A stretch of DNA of 15,111 nt from M3007 sp046296435 (GCA_046296435.1 JBKBLI010000076.1:1-15111); one strand, 5' to 3'. Shown: positions 1-8,333, counted from the stretch's first letter. Numbers and translations: made by a program. The notes: generated by a model not told the origin, from the sequence alone.

Positions 1-1562
1 GTGGCGGCGATGGCGCCGAGCACAGGGAGGGGGCCAAGAAATCTTTTGAGCAGTTCGGGATTGCGAACGCGCATGTCGAAGAAGGCCAAGAGGAGCGTCC
101 CTATGGTGGCCAGCACGCCGCCCGTAATGCCCGCAAAGGCTGTAATGATGCTGCGCCGTTTGGGCTCAGACCATTCGGGTAGCTGGGCGTTTTCGATGAC
201 GATGAGCCTGTTTTCGCTGTTTTCTAAAGCCAGGCGGGCTTCGATCAGTTGGTCGTTCACCTTGCTGAATTCCTCCTCGGCGATTTTTTGTTCAGACTCT
301 AATTTGTTAGCGATTTCGTCGTTGACCACATATGAACTGAGCTTGCCGCGCAGCGAACCGATTTCGCGATCAATCTGGCCGAGCGATTTTTCGGCTTCGA
401 TGCGGTTGATGTCTATGTTTACCTTGTCTTTATACAGGTCTTCATTGGTGCGTCGGGATTCGTCGGTTTGTCGGGCTTTTCCTATATTCCGGGCGCCGCT
501 GCGCAGGGCCTCCTCAAGTTCGGCGTTGATTTCGGCCAATTCGCGTTCGATATCTTTGTTTTTTCCGCCCGATTTAAGGCTTTGTTCGCGGAGTTCGCGG
601 GCGCGGTCGCTGAGTTCGGCCACGGCATATTTTTCGGCTACGCGGTTGCGGGTCTCTCCTGCATCTGCGGATCCGCGCTCGTCGATGTGCTTTTGAATGC
701 GGTCGTAGCCCTCGCGCGAGGCCTGGAGTTTGGCGATGGTTTTTTGGCGCGCCATTTCGAGTTCAGAAAGCGAACTGACCAGTTCCTCGCTTTGTTTGCC
801 GAGTGCCGGAAGACCGCGTTGGCGCAGGTAATCGTATTTGATGGCCTTGATGGAGTCCACCGCCCATTTTTTGTCTTCGGCTAACTTTTGGTAAAAAGCG
901 ACATTTTTACGCTTTTCGCGCACCGATAGGTTGTGATAATAGGTTACAAAACGCTTGACAAATTGGTTGGCCATAAATTGAGCCAACTGGGGCTGATCGG
1001 CTACCATTTCGATGAGCAGGTTGTCGGTATCGCCCTTGCGGCGCATTTGGAGCGCGCGCTGTATGGCGTCGTGGTCGTATCCGTAGGCGCGCGATACGCG
1101 GTCGAGCAGGAAATCGAACTGCTGGCTGAAGGCGGGGTCGCTGATGCTGTCGAGGTTGATTTTGCGCATCATACTCAATAATTCCCTGTCTTCTTTGCCT
1201 TGTTCGAAGGCGTACAACTGGAGGTTAGGCTGCCGAAAGGCGACGCCCTTGCCCTCGAGATTGGCTTCCAGATCATGCATGAGCATTTGGATGCTCAACA
1301 GTTTGACGCTGGATCGGGAACGCGCAAAGTCCATCAGGTTTGAGAAGGCGTTTTCGACCTGATACTGCTGTACGAAACTGGCGTCTTTGTCGGAGTTGAT
1401 GCCTTTGTAATTGACGATGCCGGTGGCCAATACTACTGTGGCGCGGTATTGGTTGGGCTTGCGCCCGGCCCAGTAGAAAGCAAGGGCAGCGCAAGATACA
1501 GCGGCGGCAATGATGAGCCACTTGCGGCGAAGAAGGATGCGTAGTACAAACTGTATGTCCAT
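1..1562 (-). CDS. Wzz/GumC-like polysaccharide chain-length determinant (C-terminus outside window)
   Basis: Reading the minus strand from the ATG at 1562-1560 gives about 520 residues open to the window edge, so the C-terminus is missing. The N-terminus has a short cytoplasmic start (MDIQFVLRILLRRKW), then a membrane segment at about residues 15-30. A long charged periplasmic region rich in Glu, Arg, Lys and Gln follows and looks coiled-coil. It ends in a Pro-containing stretch (QLPEWSEPKRR) and a second membrane segment at about 473-495 (ITAFAGITGGVLATIGTLLLAFF). Two membrane helices flanking a large periplasmic coiled coil, with a proline motif before the second, is the architecture of Wzz/Wzc/GumC proteins of the inner membrane that set exopolysaccharide or O-antigen chain length. 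After helix 2 the sequence LGPLPVLGAIA resembles the linker before a tyrosine-kinase domain in Wzc fusions, so a BY-kinase domain may lie outside the window. Role by family; substrate unknown. Confidence 0.8.
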   Translation of the reverse strand, partial: MDIQFVLRILLRRKWLIIAAAVSCAALAFYWAGRKPNQYRATVVLATGIVNYKGINSDKDASFVQQYQVENAFSNLMDFARSRSSVKLLSIQMLMHDLEANLEGKGVAFRQPNLQLYAFEQGKEDRELLSMMRKINLDSISDPAFSQQFDFLLDRVSRAYGYDHDAIQRALQMRRKGDTDNLLIEMVADQPQLAQFMANQFVKRFVTYYHNLSVREKRKNVAFYQKLAEDKKWAVDSIKAIKYDYLRQRGLPALGKQSEELVSSLSELEMARQKTIAKLQASREGYDRIQKHIDERGSADAGETRNRVAEKYAVAELSDRARELREQSLKSGGKNKDIERELAEINAELEEALRSGARNIGKARQTDESRRTNEDLYKDKVNIDINRIEAEKSLGQIDREIGSLRGKLSSYVVNDEIANKLESEQKIAEEEFSKVNDQLIEARLALENSENRLIVIENAQLPEWSEPKRRSIITAFAGITGGVLATIGTLLLAFFDMRVRNPELLKRFLGPLPVLGAIAA

Positions 1563-1695
1563 GGTTGCGATTAAAATCCGATTTGTTGAAGGGCGCGGCT
1601 TGCTTTTTTGCGTTAAGATGGCAAAAACCATGCTCAAAATTCCAAATCGCTGCAAAAAAAGCAAACAGGCAGTTTGCTCTGATTTACCTTGCCCG

Positions 1696-1703
1696 CAAAT
1701 TTA
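1696..1703 (-). promoter_or_regulatory. Candidate Bacteroidota -7 element (TAAATTTG) for the Wzz-like gene
   Basis: The minus strand reads TAAATTTG, an exact match to the Bacteroidota -7 consensus TAnnTTTG. It points toward the Wzz-like start codon and would give a leader of about 125-130 nt. A TTTTG lies upstream at 1732-1728, but its spacing of about 24 nt is longer than the usual 19-21, so the -33 half is weak. Confidence 0.4.
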
Positions 1704-1863
1704 CTATTTTTTCGCGTTTTGACGCTGCAAAAGCGCAATGGGTACATCCTGACGCATGATGAACAATTGGCGGGGGGGGGCGGATTCCTTTTTCAAATTA
1801 AAATCAAAGAAGGCCACACGGCCTCGCGCCTTGTGAAAAAGCGTCAACTTGAATTTTGGGGCG

Positions 1864-1891
1864 TTTGCTGGAAAAATATTTCGTAACTTTG
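1864..1891 (+). promoter_or_regulatory. Candidate promoter of the deiminase gene (TTTG / TAACTTTG)
   Basis: TAACTTTG at 1884-1891 matches the Bacteroidota -7 consensus TAnnTTTG. TTTG at 1864-1867 could be the -33 element, with a 16-base spacer that is slightly short. A start site near 1898 would leave a leader of roughly 60 nt before the ATG at 1957. Of the five -7 candidates in the window, this is the only one with a plausibly spaced upstream partner. Confidence 0.55.
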
Positions 1892-1956
1892 TGATGCTGT
1901 TCTAAAATTTTGCGCTGGTGCGGCGCGTAACAACCATCTCTATCGAAATTAAGGTT

Positions 1957-3759
1957 ATGACTAAAAAATGTATGCTTATCGGCGCTTTGGCGGGCTTGAT
2001 TGTATTTTCGACATTCGCCCAAACTCCCGAAGATCTTCCACGCTATGAAACCCTTTGGGAAAAAATACATGCGGCACAGGCCGGTTTGCCCGGCTCGTGG
2101 GATCCCGTCGGCGCCATGGTTGATCCGCCCGCTTATCCCGGCCGAACCATGGCCGAGTGGGAAGAATTGCAGGCGCTCCTGATTACCTGGCGCAGCCATC
2201 CGGCGATCCTGACCGAAATTGTCAGGGCCGCCCGGGAGGAATGCCGCGTCATCATCCTTTGCGAGAATCAGGCTACGATCAGTAGCGCTCAGAATTCGCT
2301 CAATGCCGCCGGCGTGAATTGGTCTTCCAATGTGGAATTTCTGATTACACCGACCAATTCGATCTGGATCAGGGACTACGGCCCCAACAGCGTGTATGCG
2401 GGTGGGGTGGACTCGCTCTATCTGGTGGACTGGATATACAATCGCCCTTCGCGGCGCAAAGACGATACCGTTTCGACTACTTTGGCGCCCTATCTGGGCG
2501 TTCCGCTCTATACGACATCTAAATCGCCGAACGATCTGGTGCACACGGGCGGCAACTTTATGTCGGACGGTCTGGGTACAGGCTTTTCGTCGCGGCTCAT
2601 TCTCGAAGAAAACAAACCTGGTAATCCATACGGCGTGAGCGCCAAGACTGAGGCCGATATCGATGAGATCATGTATCAGTACATGGGCATCGGCCGCTAC
2701 ATCAAAATGGCGCCGCTCCCTTACGACCAGATCAACCATATCGATATGCACATGAAATTGCTGGATGAAGAAACCCTGCTGGTTGGACAATATCCCGAAG
2801 GCATCGCCGACGGACCGCAGATTGAGGCCAATATCCAATATGTGTTGAGCAATTTCACCTCGCCCTTTGGCACGCCTTACAAGATCAAGCGTATCCTTAT
2901 GCCGCCCGGTCCGAACGAGGGGCAATACCCGAACACCTCGGGCGCGCACTATCGCACCTACGCCAATTCGGTGATCGTCAATAAGACCGTGATCGTTCCT
3001 TTTTACGATCAGCGGTACGACACCACGGCGCGCCGCATCTGGGAGGAGGCCATGCCCGGCTACAAAATTGTGGGGATCAATTGCAACGCCATTATCCCAT
3101 CTTTGGGCGCGATCCATTGTATCACCAAAGAGGTTGGCGCGCCCGATCCGATTTATATTTTGCACCAGGAGATTCCCTCCTGTCAGGAGTGGCTGGATTT
3201 TTCGCAGGGGTATCCTGTCTGGGCCACCATACAACACAAGAGCGGTATCGCTTCCGCAAAAATCTTCTATGCCAACGACCCGAACGGTCCATGGCAAGAG
3301 GCAAATATGCCATATTATGGTTTGGACGATACTACGTTCAATTACCGCGGATTCATTCCGCCGCAGCAGGCAGGCGTCACGGTGTACTATTACATTCAGG
3401 CAACGTCTAAGAGCGGCAAAACAGTCGTTCGTCCGCTAACGGCGCCGGCGGGCTACTGGTCGTTTTGTGTAGAGGAATTGGTCGGCGTCGGTCCTGAACC
3501 ACAGGCGTACATGCAGGCCGCGTTTCCAAACCCGGCATCGGGCGTCACCTGCATCCCGATACACAGCGACCGGGCCACCCGCGGCGCGCTCTTGCTGTAT
3601 GACGCGCTGGGCCGCCGGATGGATACGCTGTACGAGGGCGATATTCCGGCCGGCGAGTTCCGCCGCTTCCTGTTTGCGGATCGCTATCCGCCCGGCGTTT
3701 ATACGCTGGCTTTGGAGACTGCCCACGGCAGGTCCGTCCAAAAACTGGCGATCCGTTGA
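1957..3759 (+). CDS. Secreted peptidylarginine/agmatine deiminase-family protein with T9SS sorting domain (PPAD-like)
   Basis: The protein has 600 residues from the ATG at 1957. A GTG at 1918 in the same frame would place 13 non-signal residues first, so 1957 is preferred. Residues 1-21 are a signal peptide (MTKKCMLIGALAGLIVFSTFA). Residues of about 45-395 form a PAD_porph/agmatine deiminase catalytic domain with IWIRDYGP (136-143), HTGGN (196-200), NHIDMH (260-265), YANS (335-338) and GAIHC (384-388). The likely catalytic set is D140, H261, D263, N337 and nucleophile C388, in the order known for PPAD of Porphyromonas gingivalis. About 415-505 looks like an Ig-like beta domain (VYYYIQATSKSG). 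About 515-600 is a T9SS type A sorting domain, starting at FPNPASG and ending VQKLAIR. Cytosolic agmatine deiminases are about 350 residues and lack the last two domains, so an exported enzyme converting arginine-type guanidinium groups to citrulline is inferred. Whether it prefers protein, peptide or agmatine substrates cannot be decided here. Confidence 0.85.
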   Translation: MTKKCMLIGALAGLIVFSTFAQTPEDLPRYETLWEKIHAAQAGLPGSWDPVGAMVDPPAYPGRTMAEWEELQALLITWRSHPAILTEIVRAAREECRVIILCENQATISSAQNSLNAAGVNWSSNVEFLITPTNSIWIRDYGPNSVYAGGVDSLYLVDWIYNRPSRRKDDTVSTTLAPYLGVPLYTTSKSPNDLVHTGGNFMSDGLGTGFSSRLILEENKPGNPYGVSAKTEADIDEIMYQYMGIGRYIKMAPLPYDQINHIDMHMKLLDEETLLVGQYPEGIADGPQIEANIQYVLSNFTSPFGTPYKIKRILMPPGPNEGQYPNTSGAHYRTYANSVIVNKTVIVPFYDQRYDTTARRIWEEAMPGYKIVGINCNAIIPSLGAIHCITKEVGAPDPIYILHQEIPSCQEWLDFSQGYPVWATIQHKSGIASAKIFYANDPNGPWQEANMPYYGLDDTTFNYRGFIPPQQAGVTVYYYIQATSKSGKTVVRPLTAPAGYWSFCVEELVGVGPEPQAYMQAAFPNPASGVTCIPIHSDRATRGALLLYDALGRRMDTLYEGDIPAGEFRRFLFADRYPPGVYTLALETAHGRSVQKLAIR

Positions 3760-3806
3760 GCGGCATCTGGCCGGCATGTATGGCTGCTACCCGGGTGCGT
3801 GCCGCT
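3759..3806 (+). other. Possible stem-loop after the deiminase gene
   Basis: AGCGGCA at 3759-3765 is the exact reverse complement of TGCCGCT at 3800-3806, giving a 7-bp stem with a 34-base loop that starts on the stop codon. No T tract follows directly, so it is not a clear intrinsic terminator. A T/A mini-palindrome follows at 3830-3847. Confidence 0.25.
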
Positions 3807-3829
3807 TTGCATCCGGAGGTTGCGCATCT

Positions 3830-3847
3830 TTTTTTGCAGGCAAAAAA
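3830..3847. repeat. T-tract/A-tract mini-palindrome
   Basis: TTTTTTGC at 3830-3837 and GCAAAAAA at 3840-3847 form a perfect 8-bp inverted repeat around a 2-base centre. It lies between the deiminase and rpoD. It closely resembles the element at 6675-6690: both have the form GCAT, a T run, a G-containing centre, then GCAAAAAAC. Confidence 0.6.
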
Positions 3848-3876
3848 CAAATTTGAGGATTGAACGTTAATCAGGA

Positions 3877-3907
3877 TTGACAAAAAACACCCCTGTTGTC
3901 ATATTTT
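3877..3907 (+). promoter_or_regulatory. Possible rpoD promoter/operator
   Basis: TTGACA at 3877-3882 and TATTTT at 3902-3907 are 19 bases apart, just upstream of the rpoD ATG at 3936. The second box only partly resembles the Bacteroidota -7 (TA present, TTTG absent). TGACA (3878-3882) and TGTCA (3897-3901) form an inverted repeat across the spacer that could be an operator. This is a weak call. Confidence 0.3.
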
Positions 3908-3935
3908 CCCGGCACGGTCACACAAGTTACAGCAC

Positions 3936-4805
3936 ATGAGGCAGTTAAAAATTACAAAATCTATCACCAACCGCGAGAGCCAATCGCTGGAGAAGTACCT
4001 CCAAGAGATTGGCAAAGTGGATCTGTTGACCCCTGAAGAAGAGGTAGATCTGGCCAAACGCATCAAGCAGAACGACCAAGCTGCGTTAGAAAAGTTGACC
4101 AAAGCCAACCTTCGCTTCGTGGTGTCGGTGGCCAAACAGTATCAGAATCAGGGTTTGAGTTTGTCGGATCTGATCAACGAGGGCAATCTCGGCCTCATCA
4201 AAGCCGCCCAGCGATTCGATGAGACCCGCGGCTTCAAATTCATTTCATATGCGGTGTGGTGGATTCGCCAAAGCATCCTGCAAGCCTTGGCCGAGCAAAG
4301 CCGCATTGTGCGCCTGCCCCTCAACAAAGTCGGCTCGCTCAACAAGATCAACAAAGCGTTCTCTGAACTCGAGCAGCAGTACGAGCGCGAACCCAGCGCC
4401 GAGGAATTGGCCGAACTGCTCGAAATTTCTTCCGACGAGGTCGAAACGACCCTTGGCGTGGCTGCCCGCCATGTATCTATGGACGCGCCTTTTGTGGAGG
4501 GCGAAGATAACTCGCTCCTCGATGTGCTCGAAAACGACTCCATGCCCGGCGCCGACCAGCATCTGGAGTATAACGACTCCCTTCGTCGCGAAATCGAACG
4601 CTCGCTCGATACCCTCACCGAGCGTCAGGCAGACGTGATCAAGCTCTACTACGGTATCGGCGTAGATCATCCGCTCTCATTGGAAGATATTGGCGACCGC
4701 TTTGGTCTGACGCGCGAGCGCGTCAGACAGATCAAAGACAAAGCGATCAATAAGTTGCGCGCCCCGACGCGCAGCAAGATGCTCAAGACCTATTTGGGCG
4801 AATAA
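3936..4805 (+). CDS. rpoD: RNA polymerase primary sigma factor, sigma-70 family
   Basis: The protein has 289 residues, the short form typical of the Bacteroidota housekeeping sigma factor, which lacks the long region 1.1 of E. coli RpoD. Region 1.2 is at about 18-48 (SLEKYLQEIGKVDLLTPEEE). Region 2 is at about 52-125, including NLRFVVSVAKQYQNQGL and the -10-recognition and melting segment with YAVWWIRQSI at 105-114. Region 3 follows, and region 4.2 ends in the helix-turn-helix LTRERVRQIKDKAINKLR at 258-275. It recruits core polymerase to housekeeping promoters. In this phylum that sigma recognises TAnnTTTG/TTTG promoters, and matches to that pattern occur upstream of several genes in this window. 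It is transcribed alone, with its own upstream region and a strong terminator downstream. Confidence 0.97.
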   Translation: MRQLKITKSITNRESQSLEKYLQEIGKVDLLTPEEEVDLAKRIKQNDQAALEKLTKANLRFVVSVAKQYQNQGLSLSDLINEGNLGLIKAAQRFDETRGFKFISYAVWWIRQSILQALAEQSRIVRLPLNKVGSLNKINKAFSELEQQYEREPSAEELAELLEISSDEVETTLGVAARHVSMDAPFVEGEDNSLLDVLENDSMPGADQHLEYNDSLRREIERSLDTLTERQADVIKLYYGIGVDHPLSLEDIGDRFGLTRERVRQIKDKAINKLRAPTRSKMLKTYLGE

Positions 4806-4837
4806 AAAAAGCGCGAAATACTTCGGCAATAGCCAAG

Positions 4838-4887
4838 GCAATAGGAGTTCGGGCGGGGGGCTCTCGCCTGAACTCCTATTGCTTTTT
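4838..4887 (+). terminator. Strong intrinsic terminator of rpoD
   Basis: GCAATAGGAGTTC (4838-4850) pairs perfectly with GAACTCCTATTGC (4870-4882). The stem extends inward through GGGCG/CGCCT with one G-U pair, leaving a short G-rich loop. TTTTT follows at 4883-4887. It lies between the convergent rpoD and glpK. The T tract favours the plus strand, but the stem could also slow polymerase coming from glpK. Confidence 0.9.
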
Positions 4888-4898
4888 AGAACAAAAAC

Positions 4899-6563
4899 TC
4901 ACTCTGATCCGAACAGCCGCACCGCCTCTACCGCTTTTTGCCAGCGCTTGTACAGCGCTTGGGCGGCCGACGGCGCCATCTGAGGTTCGAATAGCCGTTC
5001 GACCTGCCTAAACCGGACGATTTCGTCCAGCCCCGTCCAATATCCCGATTGCAAGCCGGCCAAATAAGCTGCGCCGAGGGCGGTGCTTTCCTGTAGCGCC
5101 GGACGCTCGACGGCGGCCCCCAGTNNNNNNNNNNNNNNNNNNNNNNNNNNNNNNNNNNNNNNNNNNNNNNNNNNNNNNNNNNNNNNNNNNNNNNNNNNNN
5201 NNNNNNNNNNNNNNNNNNNNNNNGATTGCAAGCCGGCCAAATAAGCTGCGCCGAGGGCGGTGCTTTCCTGTAGCGCCGGACGCTCGACGGCGGCCCCCAG
5301 CAGGTCGCTCTGAAACTGCATCAGGAAGTTGTTGGCTGTCATGCCTCCATCTACGCGCAGGGACGAAAGCCGCAATCCGGATTCGGATTCCATCATTTGC
5401 AACAAATCTTTGGTCTGGAATGCCACGCTTTCGAGCGCGGCGCGCACCAGATGGGCGCGGGTGGATCCGCGCGTCAACCCCAAGATGGCGCCCCGGGCGC
5501 GCGGGTCCCAGTAGGGGGCTCCCAGGCCGACAAAAGCAGGTACCATGACTACGCCCTCTGCAGAGGGCAGGCTGAGGGCCAACGCTTCCGTTTCGGAGGC
5601 TGATTCGACCCACTGTACGGCGTCGCGCATCCACTTGACGGCGCTTCCGGCCACAAAAACGGCGCCCTCTAAGGCATAGGTTGTCGCGCCGCCCATGCGC
5701 CAGGCCACTGTGCTGAGCAGCCCTTGTGTGGGTCGGGCCGGGCGCTCGCCCACGTTCATCAACATGAAGCAGCCGGTGCCGTAGGTGTTTTTGACCATGC
5801 CCGGCTCAAAACAGGTTTGGCCGAACAAGGCGGCCTGCTGGTCGCCGGCCATGCCGCACACCGGTACGCCGCGTAGCGACGGAATGGCGTCGCCGACGGC
5901 GCCGAAGTCGGCGGCGTTGTCGCATACCTCTGGCGCCATGCCTGTCGGGATGTCCAGCATGGCAAACAGTTCGGGGTCCCAGCTTTGGGTGTGGATGTTG
6001 TACAGCATGGTGCGGCAGGCGTTAGATATGTCGGTGGCATGCTTGCCGCAGAGCTTCCAGAGCAGCCAGGAGTCGATCGTGCCAAACGCCAGTTCGCCGG
6101 CCCGGGCGCGGGCTTGGCCGTTGGGGATGCGGTCGAGTATCCAGCGGATTTTGGTGGCCGAGAAGTAGGCGTCGATCAGCAGTCCGGTTTTCTGCCGCAC
6201 CCGCTCTTCCCATCCCTCGCGGCGCAGGCGCTCGCAGATGTCCACGCTTTGCCGGCTTTGCCAGACGATGGCGCGATATGCCGGCCGGCCTGTGTCCCGC
6301 TCCCATATCACGCAGGTCTCGCGTTGGTTGGCGATCCCGACGGCGTGCACGTGCAGGCCCTCGGTTTGGGCGAGGGCCTCTTCGCAGACGGCCCGAACGG
6401 ATTCCCAGATTTCGTCCGCATCGTGCTCTACCCATCCGGGCTGCGGGAAGTATTGGGTGAATTCGCGATAGGCGCTTGCTATGGGGCGCCCTTGCCGGTC
6501 GTAGGCGATGGCGCGGCTGCCGGTGGTGCCCTGGTCGATCGCAAGAATACAAGATTGGCGCAT
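4899..6563 (-). CDS. glpK: Glycerol kinase (interrupted by an artefactual repeat and N gap)
   Basis: This FGGY-family kinase converts glycerol and ATP to glycerol 3-phosphate in the cytoplasm. The ATG is at 6563-6561. Visible motifs are DQGTTGSRA (10-18), NQRE (79-82), W101, Y133, the catalytic Asp of GMAGDQQAALFG (D241), NTYGTGCF (259-266), GLGAPYWDP (346-354) and DGGMTANNF (405-413). As written the frame has 554 residues, including a stretch of N and a duplicated block near the C-terminus. Removing one 77-bp copy plus the N run (177 bases, 59 codons, in frame) gives 495 residues, matching the usual size of about 500, and joins AYLAGLQ directly to SGYWTGLDEI. The gene itself is therefore probably intact. 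No glpF or glpD is adjacent, so it seems to be a single-gene unit. The 4-base-spaced AAAACTC before the start has no Shine-Dalgarno. Confidence 0.95.
   Translation of the reverse strand: MRQSCILAIDQGTTGSRAIAYDRQGRPIASAYREFTQYFPQPGWVEHDADEIWESVRAVCEEALAQTEGLHVHAVGIANQRETCVIWERDTGRPAYRAIVWQSRQSVDICERLRREGWEERVRQKTGLLIDAYFSATKIRWILDRIPNGQARARAGELAFGTIDSWLLWKLCGKHATDISNACRTMLYNIHTQSWDPELFAMLDIPTGMAPEVCDNAADFGAVGDAIPSLRGVPVCGMAGDQQAALFGQTCFEPGMVKNTYGTGCFMLMNVGERPARPTQGLLSTVAWRMGGATTYALEGAVFVAGSAVKWMRDAVQWVESASETEALALSLPSAEGVVMVPAFVGLGAPYWDPRARGAILGLTRGSTRAHLVRAALESVAFQTKDLLQMMESESGLRLSSLRVDGGMTANNFLMQFQSDLLGAAVERPALQESTALGAAYLAGLQXXXXXXXXXXXXXXXXXXXXXXXXXXXXXXXXXXLGAAVERPALQESTALGAAYLAGLQSGYWTGLDEIVRFRQVERLFEPQMAPSAAQALYKRWQKAVEAVRLFGSE
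5047..5123. repeat. Direct repeat copy 1 (contig-end overlap in glpK)
   Basis: These 77 bases, from GATTGCAAGCC to GGCCCCCAG, recur identically at 5224-5300. Only one extra base (T at 5124) and 99 N separate the two. The copies lie in the same reading frame of glpK and encode the same residues, so this is best explained as two contigs overlapping by one assembly k-mer. Confidence 0.95.
5125..5223. other. Assembly gap (99 N) inside glpK
   Basis: This is a run of unknown bases between the two copies of a 77-bp direct repeat. Because the flanks overlap, the real gap length is probably zero or negative and no sequence need be missing. Confidence 0.97.
5224..5300. repeat. Direct repeat copy 2 (contig-end overlap in glpK)
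   Basis: Identical to 5047-5123 at an offset of 177 bases. The next base differs (C here, T in copy 1). This may be a sequencing error, a branch to a strain variant at the contig end, or a placeholder base. Confidence 0.95.
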
Positions 6564-6674
6564 GAGTTTTGTCGGTGTATGAGCGGCCTTGAGGGTCTTA
6601 TCTGCCTTGCTGAGGCCCGCGGCGCCTCGGCTCCGTCGGGCGCGCTTTGAGCGGCATAGACAAGCCGTCTGCAT

Positions 6675-6690
6675 TTTTTTGGGCAAAAAA
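6675..6690. repeat. T-tract/A-tract mini-palindrome
   Basis: TTTTTTG at 6675-6681 and CAAAAAA at 6684-6690 are inverted repeats around GG. The surrounding sequence (GCAT before, C after) matches the element at 3830-3847. Confidence 0.55.
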
Positions 6691-6756
6691 CGAGAGAGCG
6701 GCGAGCGCGGGGTGTGCGGGCCTTGCGGCGAGGCTGGGGCGGCTGGGGTCTTGTCT

Positions 6757-6856
6757 NNNNNNNNNNNNNNNNNNNNNNNNNNNNNNNNNNNNNNNNNNNN
6801 NNNNNNNNNNNNNNNNNNNNNNNNNNNNNNNNNNNNNNNNNNNNNNNNNNNNNNNN
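6757..6856. other. Assembly gap (100 N) upstream of glpK
   Basis: Exactly 100 unknown bases with no overlapping flanks, so this is a true gap of unknown length. The left flank is strongly G-rich on the plus strand. Confidence 0.97.
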
Positions 6857-6883
6857 TTTCGTTTTTTGCAGCGAAAGCGCGCA

Positions 6884-6908
6884 AAGCGCAAAGGTATGCT
6901 TTGCGCTT
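6884..6908 (-). terminator. Perfect hairpin downstream of recA, possible terminator
   Basis: AAGCGCAAAG (6884-6893) and CTTTGCGCTT (6899-6908) form a 10-bp perfect stem with a 5-base loop, 155 bases past the recA stop. On the recA strand no clean T tract follows at once, so termination here is uncertain. It could also be a structured element in the glpK upstream region. Confidence 0.4.
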
Positions 6909-6992
6909 CACACTGAGCGCCCGGATCGGGCCCCGGATTTTCTGCGCTCTACTCTCCCGTGTCTGCGCTTTGCGTTGGGCGTTTGGGGCTGT

Positions 6993-7006
6993 TTTTTTCG
7001 AAAAAA
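6993..7006. repeat. T-tract/A-tract palindrome (TTTTTTCGAAAAAA)
   Basis: A perfect 14-bp palindrome, 57 bases beyond the recA stop. A longer T9-CG-A8 version lies upstream of recA at 8395-8420. In both places GCGTGCA follows within 12 bases on the plus strand. Confidence 0.6.
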
Positions 7007-7062
7007 GCGTGCATTCAGGTTTGGGCTATTGTCGGGAAAATCGGACGCCGCCGATTTTATTC

Positions 7063-8130
<1,068 letters not shown>

Positions 8131-8142
8131 GAGGTCTGTATT

Positions 8143-8241
8143 NNNNNNNNNNNNNNNNNNNNNNNNNNNNNNNNNNNNNNNNNNNNNNNNNNNNNNNNNN
8201 NNNNNNNNNNNNNNNNNNNNNNNNNNNNNNNNNNNNNNNNN
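8143..8241. other. Assembly gap (99 N) at the recA 5' end
   Basis: A run of unknown bases between two copies of a 78-bp direct repeat. Collapsing the repeat closes the gap without loss of sequence. Confidence 0.97.
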
Positions 8242-8319
8242 GGTTTTTTCGAGGCGGTCGAGGGTCGCCTGAAGGGTTTTGAGTTTCTGATCTTTTTCGT
8301 CCGCCATGAGGTCTGTATT
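8242..8319. repeat. Direct repeat copy 2 (duplicate of recA codons 1-22)
   Basis: Identical to 8065-8142. It includes a second copy of the recA start codon (CAT at 8305-8307), followed by the real upstream sequence. After collapsing, promoter and leader distances should be counted from 8307. Confidence 0.95.
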
Positions 8320-8333
8320 TTTTGCTAAAAAAA
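8318..8333. repeat. T-tract/A-tract mini-palindrome in the recA leader
   Basis: TTTTTT (8318-8323), GCT, AAAAAAA (8327-8333). On the recA strand it reads as an A-rich segment 11 bases before the start codon. This suits the A-rich translation initiation regions of Bacteroidota. Confidence 0.45.

Larger units (their letters stand above)
1563..1956. promoter_or_regulatory. Divergent intergenic region between the Wzz-like gene and the deiminase
   Basis: This 394-base stretch has no credible gene. Short open frames inside it lack family features and overlap each other. It holds a candidate -7 element on each strand (listed separately), several A or T tracts, and an uninterrupted run of nine G at 1772-1780. 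It therefore most likely carries the promoters of both flanking genes. Confidence 0.6.
6564..7062. other. Intergenic region between recA and glpK with an unresolved gap
   Basis: These 499 bases include 100 N. I see no gene: open frames here run through N or are antisense shadows. It contains two T/A mini-palindromes (6675-6690, 6993-7006), a G-rich stretch (6709-6748) just before the gap, and a perfect 10-bp hairpin (6884-6908). The glpK promoter should be here, but no clear TAnnTTTG is visible on the minus strand; it may be in the N run. Confidence 0.6.

Noticed and set aside
1..1181. Plus-strand open frames of 82-231 codons at the left edge
   Set aside because: The minus strand carries one continuous 520-codon frame with membrane segments and coiled coil; the plus-strand frames are low-complexity Ser/Arg- or Ala-rich shadows.
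1918..1956. GTG at 1918 as the deiminase start
   Set aside because: It would place MRRVTTISIEIKV before a normal signal peptide; the ATG at 1957 directly opens the signal peptide.
1804..3297. A 497-codon open frame on the minus strand opposite the deiminase gene
   Set aside because: It is antisense to a gene with clear motifs, has no recognisable domain, and its composition (rich in Arg, His, Gly) is typical of a shadow frame in GC-rich coding DNA.
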